This document shows positions 13,844-18,989 of a stretch of 40,638 bases of DNA, piece after piece; positions within the stretch are counted from its first letter, which is position 1; every line of letters begins with the position of its first letter. Origin of the DNA: a virus; the IMG/VR virus record IMGVR_UViG_3300046007_008772, positions 1 through 40,638 of that record. One strand, given 5' to 3'. Position numbers and translations under genes: made by a program. Below the pieces are notes generated by a model. That model saw nothing but the letters and a program-made list of their open reading frames with translations. It was not told the DNA's origin and ran no database searches.

Positions 13844-14955
13844 GTGATTGCCTCCATCAGCTCGCCAACGAGAACTCGGAAAGCCCGCTCTGCGGTGGCC
13901 GGCACAACTCCGTTGCCGAGGAGCCGCAGGGAATCGGTGCGGTTTGTGGACGTAGCCATCCACTGACGAATCTCGGCCAGTTCTTGATCACTGAGACCGG
14001 ACACATTGGGTCCACCCAACCCATCGGCACTCCCATCAAGCAGCAAACCCAATTCTGGTTTAATTTCCCCGCCTGCGTTCTCTCCACCATCGGCGTCAGC
14101 TCCTTGTATTGCCGCTCCTCGTTGCCTCGGCCGCTCTTGTGGTCGCGGGCTGTTGGCGTGCCCCAGTGCTCCGGCTGCCGCTTCCACGCTTGTGTCGCAA
14201 GACTTTCGCCGCCGCGATTTTCGTTCCAATGCTCCCCATATTCTGGATGCATCGACGCCATCGCACTGCGCGGCGTTGCCCACAACCCTTGGCGGCTCCC
14301 AAGCGAACTGCTGCTCGCCGGGGCGGCTTGGCCATTCGTGGCCGCATCCTGCGTCACCACCGCGCAGAGGTAGTGCTTGCCCAGCATGTGGTCGTGACTC
14401 TTCGATCCAACTGGGCCAACGTCCTTGTATTCCGAGGCTCGTATCGTGGGCCAAGATGAAGACCCGCTTCCGCTGGTGAGGCGCGCCGCATTCACTCGCT
14501 GACGCCACGCACCACGTCGTTCGGTAACCCATTCCTGCCAAGTCTTGCAGCACGTCGGGAAGCCCAAGGCTGATATGTCCCTCGACGTTTTCAAAGAAAC
14601 AGACACTTGGTCGCATTGCAGCAATTCCGGCTGATATGTAGGGCCAGAGGTGTCTTGGGTCTTCGGCGCCGAGTCGCTTGCCGGCTGCGCTGAATGGCTG
14701 GCACGGGTAGCCGCCAGAGAGGATGTCCACCAGTCCGTGAAACTTTCCCCAAGGGAAGGTTCGCAGATCGCTCCAGATAGGTGCGTTGTCCAAGAGTTTT
14801 GCTTCAGCCTTCGCTGCCAAGTTGCAGACGGCGAAGCACTCGACCTCCACAAAAGCGACTGTGCGCAGGCGCTCGCCAATTGCTCGCTTGAGGCCGAGGT
14901 CGATGCCCCCGTAGCCGCTGCAAAGGCTGACGTGATTGATGGTGTTAGTATCCAC
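13840..14955 (-). CDS. DNA (cytosine-5) methyltransferase
   Basis: 371 residues from a GTG at 14955 with a strong GGAGG site 8 bases upstream; the start overlaps the HNH stop. Motif I SLCSGYGGIDLGL (10-22), motif IV GGYPCQPFSAAGKR (catalytic Cys85), motif VI ENVEGH (122-127), motif VIII HQRKRVFILA (160-169) and motif X LLGNGVVPATAERA (345-358) are all present, so it should be active. Residues about 170-320 are the variable target-recognition part. It likely protects phage DNA from host restriction. The same DNA also carries a methyltransferase-like sequence in the +1 frame (see 13857-14957). Confidence 0.93.
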   Translation of the reverse strand: MDTNTINHVSLCSGYGGIDLGLKRAIGERLRTVAFVEVECFAVCNLAAKAEAKLLDNAPIWSDLRTFPWGKFHGLVDILSGGYPCQPFSAAGKRLGAEDPRHLWPYISAGIAAMRPSVCFFENVEGHISLGLPDVLQDLAGMGYRTTWCVASASECGAPHQRKRVFILAHDTSLGIQGRWPSWIEESRPHAGQALPLRGGDAGCGHEWPSRPGEQQFAWEPPRVVGNAAQCDGVDASRIWGALERKSRRRKSCDTSVEAAAGALGHANSPRPQERPRQRGAAIQGADADGGENAGGEIKPELGLLLDGSADGLGGPNVSGLSDQELAEIRQWMATSTNRTDSLRLLGNGVVPATAERAFRVLVGELMEAIT

Positions 14956-14957
14956 AT
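13857..14957 (-). other. Overlapping +1-frame ORF with methyltransferase C-domain motifs
   Basis: A 366-codon frame opens at an ATG two bases before the methyltransferase GTG, sharing its ribosome-binding site, and stays open to 13857. Its first 160 codons look like shadow (Ser/Ala/Thr-rich). Codons about 168-316 read like the C-terminal half of many phage cytosine methyltransferases: SSSWPTIRASEYKD, LWATPRSAMASMHPEYG, HWGTPTARDHKSGRGNEERQ, GKLNQNWVCCLMGVPMGW. The other frame at the same place also reads as methyltransferase. A +1 shift just after motif VIII (near 14455) would join the catalytic half to this C-domain. Confidence 0.4.
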
Positions 14958-15319
14958 TGTTTTCCTCCGCGGTAATGGCGCGAATACATAGCGCGCAAAC
15001 TGACGTTTTGTTCTTCGGCCAGCTCAACGAGGAGGCGGCCGTCTACGATGATGTTGTTGCGCTGGTTGCGTGCTTGCTCTTTGCGCGTGGCCCAGCGGCA
15101 ATTCGCCTTGCTGTACCCAGCGTTGACATCAATCCGATCCAGCGTGTGGCTGAAAGATGGGCGCTCGCCCATGTCTTGAAGGAACCCAGCAAGCGTTGAC
15201 CACTTGGGGTCGTAGCCAATTCCTCGACCACCGTAATAGGCGAAGTCTTTGCGATTAGGATTGTCGCAGCGTTGCTTCATGCCCTTCCAAATTGCCCAGC
15301 AAGGATGACGTGTTTGCAT
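14945..15319 (-). CDS. HNH-type endonuclease-like protein
   Basis: 124 residues from the ATG at 15319. The block HPCWAIWKGMKQRCDNPNRK, YYGGRGIGYDPKW, FLQDMGERP, TLDRIDVNAGYSKANCRWAT is a widespread phage family with an HNH-like DRID-N...N-C-W core. A short C-terminal HTH-like segment (VDGRLLVELAEEQNVSLRAM) may help bind DNA. It is directly upstream of the methyltransferase and overlaps its start, which hints at a functional pair or a mobile nuclease inserted beside it. Confidence 0.8.
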   Translation of the reverse strand: MQTRHPCWAIWKGMKQRCDNPNRKDFAYYGGRGIGYDPKWSTLAGFLQDMGERPSFSHTLDRIDVNAGYSKANCRWATRKEQARNQRNNIIVDGRLLVELAEEQNVSLRAMYSRHYRGGKQCGY

Positions 15320-15321
15320 GG

Positions 15322-15540
15322 CTAACAATTCCCCCAGTGATGCCCGCAGATCCGATCCGCCTCGTAGTCCAAGCGCTTATCCGCTTCCCACTCGGCATCT
15401 TCCTCCGGCGTGCGATGCGCGTAGGGATCATGCGGCACGCCGTAAGCCTTGCTGCAGTCCTCTGCGTCACGCTCCTCGATGTCCGCCTCGCGGCCCTCGT
15501 CGCAGCAGCGGTCGTCCGGGTCTCCGAGTTCGTAGCTCAT
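15322..15540 (-). CDS. Hypothetical acidic protein, 72 residues
   Basis: MSYELGDPDDRCCDEGREAD..., very acidic with paired Cys (CC) and a C-terminal CGHHWGNC that could bind a metal. The ATG at 15540 overlaps the upstream stop (ATGA). Strong negative charge could indicate a DNA-mimic or inhibitor protein, but this is only a suggestion. Confidence 0.65.
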   Translation of the reverse strand: MSYELGDPDDRCCDEGREADIEERDAEDCSKAYGVPHDPYAHRTPEEDAEWEADKRLDYEADRICGHHWGNC

Positions 15541-15851
15541 TGCGGCACCTCCTCGTAACTCCGCTTGTCCCACTTGCTTTGAGACTTGCAGATGTCGGTG
15601 AATGCTTTCTCCATGGCCACGCTCTGCTTGAGCATGTTGACGTTCGTCGCGTTGACCATCGCCACGGCAAGGCGCCGCGCCTCATTGCGCTCCTTGATGA
15701 GCCTGAGCATCGGCGACTGCAATTGCGGCAGCGAAGCGGCCAGCGCCTCAACGACCGGAATGGCGGCATCGGCGGGTCCGAGGCATTCAGGGTCGCCGCA
15801 CTCGCAGAGCGCTTCCGGGTGATACGGCCGGTCAATGTTGAGGTCGATCAT
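15537..15851 (-). CDS. Hypothetical protein, 104 residues
   Basis: MIDLNIDRPYHPEALCECGD, with CECGDPECLGP resembling a small metal-binding knuckle, followed by a long helix (LIKERNEARRLAVAMVNATN). Coupled to both neighbours by ATGA. No family recognised. Confidence 0.7.
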   Translation of the reverse strand: MIDLNIDRPYHPEALCECGDPECLGPADAAIPVVEALAASLPQLQSPMLRLIKERNEARRLAVAMVNATNVNMLKQSVAMEKAFTDICKSQSKWDKRSYEEVPQ

Positions 15852-15973
15852 AGGGACCGTCCTTTCCTTTCAATCCAGTCGCAGAGGATCAGCGTGATGA
15901 CGCAGAGGACGGCGAAGGGAACGAATGGTCCGTCCAACAGGTAGTTGATCGTTTCGATTAATGTCGGCGTCAT
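15848..15973 (-). CDS. Single-span membrane microprotein
   Basis: 41 residues: MTPTLIETINYLLDG, then a transmembrane helix PFVPFAVLCVITLILCDW, then a basic tail IERKGRSL. It is one base from the HTH gene stop and overlaps the next start. Function unknown; early-operon membrane proteins may mediate exclusion. Confidence 0.65.
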   Translation of the reverse strand: MTPTLIETINYLLDGPFVPFAVLCVITLILCDWIERKGRSL

Positions 15974-15974
15974 A

Positions 15975-16163
15975 TCAGTTTCCTCCCGTGGTGTTGTTCG
16001 CGATGAACTTGGCGAGTTGGTCTGCGGGTATCCGGCGTGTGCGTTGCCCGAGGGCAATCGACGGCAGCCGGCCTTCTAAAACCCAGAGGCGGGTCTGTGC
16101 ATAGCTCACCCGGAGGGCATTCGCCGCGTCGCGGATCGTGAGCAGTTGTGTGTGGTGTGTCAT
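15975..16163 (-). CDS. HTH protein, excisionase/MerR-like, first gene of the lytic operon
   Basis: 62 residues, MTHHTQLLTIRDAANALRVS, then YAQTRLWVLEGRLPSIALGQ and RTRRIPADQLAKFIAN. This is the HTH_17/excisionase pattern: a winged helix with a wing near RTRRI. It could be Xis (directing excision with the integrase) or a Cro-like switch regulator, as it is transcribed divergently from the RHH gene across a repeat-filled control region and heads the long lytic operon. Confidence 0.85.
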   Translation of the reverse strand: MTHHTQLLTIRDAANALRVSYAQTRLWVLEGRLPSIALGQRTRRIPADQLAKFIANNTTGGN

Positions 16164-16172
16164 AGAAAGGCG

Positions 16173-16357
16173 TTCCTTGGCATTCCTTGGCAACGTGGGC
16201 AAACCTTTTGGGCGACTTGATTCACGAAGTGGGCGTGCATCGGATAGCCAAATAATGCCAAAGACTGCCAACACTGCAAGGATTATTTTTGGCATTCCTT
16301 GGCATGGGGCAAAGTCCCTATTTGACATCCGTTGGCATCCGTTGGAGTCTATTGGCA
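16173..16357. promoter_or_regulatory. Divergent switch region filled with 10-bp-phased TTGGCA repeats
   Basis: Units of TTGGCA or its complement TGCCAA repeat with 10-base spacing in four groups. Group A: TTCCTTGGCA twice in tandem (16173-16192). Group B, inverted: AGCCAA 16246, TGCCAA 16256 and 16266. Group C: TTGGCA 16289 and 16299. Group D: TTGACA 16322, TTGGCA 16332, TTGGAG 16342, TTGGCA 16352. Group D's TTGACA can serve as a -35 box for the RHH gene, so binding would block it. This fits cooperative side-by-side binding of RHH dimers on one face of DNA. Confidence 0.75.
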
Positions 16358-16370
16358 AACAGCAGCACCT

Positions 16371-16628
16371 ATGAGCACCAAGAAGCCAAGATACAAGGAG
16401 GACACCCGCAAGGGCGTCTTCGCCAACCTCAGCACCGACCTGCATGACCGCATGCACCGGCGGGCTGCGGCCGCAGATCACAAAGCCGCCAAGTATGTCG
16501 CCGTGGCGCTGGAATTCTACATGGACCTCGAGGATGCGTTCCAGGGTCCGCTCACCGAGCAATTCCGGGCGATGATTCTGCGCAATGTCGGCGGCATGGC
16601 CGACAGGATGGAAAAGGCGCTCAAGTAA
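16371..16628 (+). CDS. Ribbon-helix-helix DNA-binding protein, probable phage repressor
   Basis: 85 residues. The RHH fold is clear: a short strand KGVFANLS (about 14-21), helix TDLHDRMHRRAAAADHK and helix AAKYVAVALEFYMDLEDAF. A C-terminal helical extension (about 60-85) could make tetramers. It is the first gene of the plus-strand lysogeny module and faces the lytic operon across phased repeats, which also occur after its stop. In the place where lambda-like phages have CI, this is the best candidate repressor; it probably also represses itself. Confidence 0.8.
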   Translation: MSTKKPRYKEDTRKGVFANLSTDLHDRMHRRAAAADHKAAKYVAVALEFYMDLEDAFQGPLTEQFRAMILRNVGGMADRMEKALK

Positions 16629-16679
16629 GTCGCTTAATGACAAGCAATAGCAACAACTTTGCAAATAACACGTTGACAA

Positions 16680-16715
16680 TGCCAACAAACGCTAAAGAAT
16701 GCCATCAAATGCCAA
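16680..16715. promoter_or_regulatory. Phased TGCCAA array before the PEGA lipoprotein gene
   Basis: TGCCAA at 16680, TGCCAT at 16700 and TGCCAA at 16710 lie on one 10-base register (16690 reads CGCTAA, a weak match). The array covers the start of the lipoprotein gene and its likely ribosome-binding site, so a bound RHH protein could tune expression of the genes downstream. A TTGACA box overlaps its left end (16673-16678). Confidence 0.55.
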
Positions 16716-17077
16716 CACGCCTCCTCGCCATCCTAACCGCAGCCGTCCTATCCGGCTGCGCGGCGCCTGAGCCAGATATCCGCCGGCCAACCGCCCGCAT
16801 CGTCCCCATGAAGATCGCCAGCCAGCCCATCGGCGCCGTGGTCTTCCTCAATGGCGAGTACATGGGGCTGACGCCGCTGACCATCCCGGTCGAGGCCGAC
16901 CCGGACGGCAACTGGAGGCATGACGTACGCATCCAGGTGCAGGTGCCGCAGGACAGCAGCATCGAGGACACCTACACGTCCTACGAGGGCTACGCCGTGC
17001 CGCGGCACCTGCTCTTCCGCATCCCGCGGTATGTCCACTGGTACAGCGCGACGCAGCAGCACCGGCCGCAGCTATGA
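16709..17077 (+). CDS. PEGA-domain lipoprotein in the lysogeny module
   Basis: 122 residues from the ATG at 16709; an in-frame ATG at 16679 would add 10 residues of unlikely sequence. MPTRLLAILTAAVLSGC is a lipoprotein signal with Cys17 lipidated. Residues about 36-62 (MKIASQPIGAVVFLNGEYMG, LTPLTIPV) form a PEGA domain, a beta fold found on cell-surface proteins. The rest is beta-rich with conserved aromatics. It would be displayed on the envelope of a lysogen, so superinfection exclusion or lysogenic conversion is a fair inference. Confidence 0.8.
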   Translation: MPTRLLAILTAAVLSGCAAPEPDIRRPTARIVPMKIASQPIGAVVFLNGEYMGLTPLTIPVEADPDGNWRHDVRIQVQVPQDSSIEDTYTSYEGYAVPRHLLFRIPRYVHWYSATQQHRPQL

Positions 17078-17117
17078 CCCTTGAACTTTCTTAACCACCA
17101 ACACATAACCACACCAC

Positions 17118-17405
17118 ATGAAAGCCAAAGCCACCAAACGCAAAACATCCTGCGACAATACCGACCTCAACGTCACCGAGTTCCAAGTCTACTACAGCGT
17201 CGAAAAAAACGGCGAATGGGAACACGACGGATCGTTCGATACGCTCGCCGAAGCCGAAGCCTACTGCCGCGAAAAAAGCCACATTTACGCCACCGACGAA
17301 GATGACGAGATCGCAGCGCCGTGGGAGTTCTACGTCTACGAAACCAAGTGCGTCCGCGTCTTCCGCGGTAAGGTAAAGCGCGAGCTGATCCTGGAGGAAC
17401 AATGA
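17118..17405 (+). CDS. Hypothetical acidic protein in the lysogeny module
   Basis: 95 residues. A basic start (MKAKATKRKTSC) is followed by a folded-looking domain FQVYYSVEKNGEWEHDGSFD, TLAEAEAYCREK, YVYETKCVRVFRGKVKREL, with alternating strand and helix. Coupled to the next gene (ATGA). No family recognised. Expressed with the RHH gene and lipoprotein, so possibly a prophage-expressed accessory or defence function. Confidence 0.7.
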   Translation: MKAKATKRKTSCDNTDLNVTEFQVYYSVEKNGEWEHDGSFDTLAEAEAYCREKSHIYATDEDDEIAAPWEFYVYETKCVRVFRGKVKRELILEEQ

Positions 17406-17626
17406 CCCGCCACGACTACCTCGCCACCGGCACGTTCCCTTGGGGCGGCATCCGCATCGCTGGCCGGCGCTTTGACTCACCGGAGCTGTTCGCCATGATG
17501 CGCCGGCAGTGCCTGTGCGCGGACAGCGTGCGGCATGCCTGCGCCGACCTCGATGTGCTGCCATTCGCCGAGGAGGTTGCGGGGATTGAGGCGGACATTT
17601 GCCGCAGGGAAGCGGCCTACTGCTGA
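17402..17626 (+). CDS. Hypothetical Cys-rich protein in the lysogeny module
   Basis: 74 residues, MTRHDYLATGTFPWGGIRIA, with Cys residues clustered later (RRQCLCADSVRHACADLD ... DICRREAAYC) that may bind metal. Start overlaps the upstream stop (ATGA). Last gene before the tRNA-like attP candidate. Function unknown. Confidence 0.65.
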   Translation: MTRHDYLATGTFPWGGIRIAGRRFDSPELFAMMRRQCLCADSVRHACADLDVLPFAEEVAGIEADICRREAAYC

Positions 17627-17660
17627 CAAACTATTCGACAAACCAGCCATCGGACACAAA

Positions 17661-17706
17661 GGACCGAAGGCTTATGAGTCCCCTGCACTACCGCTGTGCT
17701 ACTCTG
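17661..17706 (-). other. Partial tRNA-Met(CAT)-like segment, candidate attP core
   Basis: Read on the minus strand, this segment has a D-arm with a perfect 4-base-pair stem (GCAC...GTGC, 17699-17685), then a GGGGA anticodon-stem side and the loop CTCATAA (17678-17672) with anticodon CAT, then AAGCC-like sequence to the variable loop. No acceptor stem or T-arm follows, so it is not a whole tRNA gene. It lies about 100 bases before the integrase, where phages keep an attP copied from the host tRNA target. Confidence 0.6.
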
Positions 17707-17740
17707 GCGAAAGCACGGTTGTCTCTGTAGAGGTTGTTGT

Positions 17741-17773
17741 TTGAGTTGATCTGGTTTGATCTGAATTGACTTA
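17741..17773. repeat. Phased TTGATCTG repeats, possible integrase arm sites
   Basis: TTGATCTG at 17746 and 17756 and TTGACTTA at 17766 are spaced by 10 bases; another TTGA starts at 17741. They lie between the tRNA-like segment and the integrase start. They may be arm-type integrase sites or an operator for int. The sequence differs from the TTGGCA arrays. Confidence 0.45.
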
Positions 17774-17807
17774 ATTTTGGCAAAGTTGCCGTCAAAGTTT
17801 GCCAGAC

Positions 17808-18938
17808 ATGCTTTCCGGTGGCAGAGTCTGTCGCATGGACACGCACGACATCAAGGTGGGCGGCATGGCCGGCAAGCTCTACCGCACTGCCGACTCGCCG
17901 CGCTGGCAGCTGGAATTCCGCCACCCGCAGACGACCAAGCGCATCCGCATCTCGACCGGGCTGCGCGACCTCGTCATGGCCAAAGAGAAGGCCAAGGGCA
18001 TGATCACTGATGCCTACCGGGACGGCTTGGCGGCCCTGCGGGCGCACGGCCAGCGGGCGGTTCACAAAACGGTTGGCGAAGCGGTCGATCATTACTTGAA
18101 GGTCGCGCAGATTGACACGAAGCAGACCAATGTCAATCGCCTCCTGCGCATGCTGCGGCTCGTCCTCGGGCAGGACAACGAGCGGGTGCAGGCGCGGCCG
18201 CTGACGGTCATCTCGCCGGACACCGCGGCCAAATACCGCACGACCTACCAGGGCAGCGCCTACACGATGCGCTCGGTGCTTTCCGGGGCGCGCAGCGTGT
18301 TCTGCAATCCGATGGACTGGCGCGGCTTCCCGCTGCCGGACTGCATCAAAGAGTTTGCCGCCATGACCAAGGGCATGAAGGCGCCGGTCTCGACCTTTGT
18401 GCGAATTCCGCCGGAGATACTTGGCAAGATGGATAACTCCAGCAAGGCAATCGGCGGCGCCACGCGGCGGGCATTCCTGCTGACCCGCTACTTGGGCATG
18501 ACGCCCAAGGAGGTCGCCTACTGTCGCAAGGGCTGGATCGAAGACCGCGGCGACCGGCATGTGTTGGTGCTGATTGAGCGGGAGGACGAAGGGCTGACAC
18601 TCAAGACCGGCGCCAAGCGCGGGCGGGTCATGGCGGTGCCGGCGTGGATGGTGCCAGAGCTGCTCGCCGCGGACGACTTCATGGTGCCGGGGCGCACCAA
18701 GGGCATGCGGGTGAAATTCATGGAGCGCAACTTCAACATGTGGGTGCGCGAGTTTCTGCCGGACCGGAGGGCGGCGGCCTACGAGCTGCGCAAGCAGGCG
18801 GGCAGCGATGTGCTGAATGAGACCGGCAGGATCAGCTTGGTGCAGCACATGCTCGGGCATTCCGAGCCTTCGACCACGGCACGTTTCTACGCTGTCTTCG
18901 ACCGCGAGGTGGATCTCCGGGATGTTTGGCACAAATGA
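17808..18938 (+). CDS. int: Tyrosine recombinase (phage integrase) with unusual active site
   Basis: 376 residues from the ATG at 17808; a start at 17835 (MDTHDIKVGG) is also possible. An arm-type N-domain (about 15-70: KLYRTADSPRWQLEFRHPQT, then ISTGLRD), a SAM-like core-binding domain (about 85-165) and a catalytic domain (about 200-365) are present. The C-terminal end has AYELRKQAG (Arg328), LGHSEPSTTARFY with His351 and nucleophile Tyr361. But the first Arg in the GLRxxE motif reads GMTPKE (Thr232), and the usual His before Arg328 is Tyr325. It would integrate the phage at the host tRNA. Confidence 0.85.
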   Translation: MLSGGRVCRMDTHDIKVGGMAGKLYRTADSPRWQLEFRHPQTTKRIRISTGLRDLVMAKEKAKGMITDAYRDGLAALRAHGQRAVHKTVGEAVDHYLKVAQIDTKQTNVNRLLRMLRLVLGQDNERVQARPLTVISPDTAAKYRTTYQGSAYTMRSVLSGARSVFCNPMDWRGFPLPDCIKEFAAMTKGMKAPVSTFVRIPPEILGKMDNSSKAIGGATRRAFLLTRYLGMTPKEVAYCRKGWIEDRGDRHVLVLIEREDEGLTLKTGAKRGRVMAVPAWMVPELLAADDFMVPGRTKGMRVKFMERNFNMWVREFLPDRRAAAYELRKQAGSDVLNETGRISLVQHMLGHSEPSTTARFYAVFDREVDLRDVWHK

Positions 18939-18942
18939 CGAA

Positions 18943-18958
18943 GCCCGCCGGAGCGGGC
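18943..18958. terminator. Hairpin between convergent integrase and giant gene
   Basis: GCCCGC-CGGA-GCGGGC, a 6-base-pair GC stem with a 4-base loop, lies between the stops at 18938 and 18990. There is no T-tract, so ending may need Rho or be partial. Its place between converging genes makes a two-way terminator likely. Confidence 0.55.
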
Positions 18959-18989
18959 CTCAAGTCTCCTTCCGGGCGTGCCAGATGAG

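Larger units (their letters stand above)
17627..17807. other. Gap with attP candidate and phased repeats
   Basis: This 181-base gap has no gene of its own. It holds the partial tRNA-like segment at 17661-17706, the TTGATCTG repeats at 17741-17773, and an AT-rich leader before the integrase. Together it looks like an integrase attachment region (core and arms). Confidence 0.5.

Noticed and set aside
16173-16357. CRISPR array
   Set aside because: Repeat units of 6-10 bases without unique spacers and no Cas genes; fits operators.
17661-17706. A complete tRNA gene
   Set aside because: D-arm and anticodon arm fit, but no acceptor stem or T-arm pairs; better explained as attP.
17688-18932. 414-codon minus ORF opposite the integrase
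   Set aside because: His/Arg/Pro-rich antisense shadow of a clear tyrosine recombinase.
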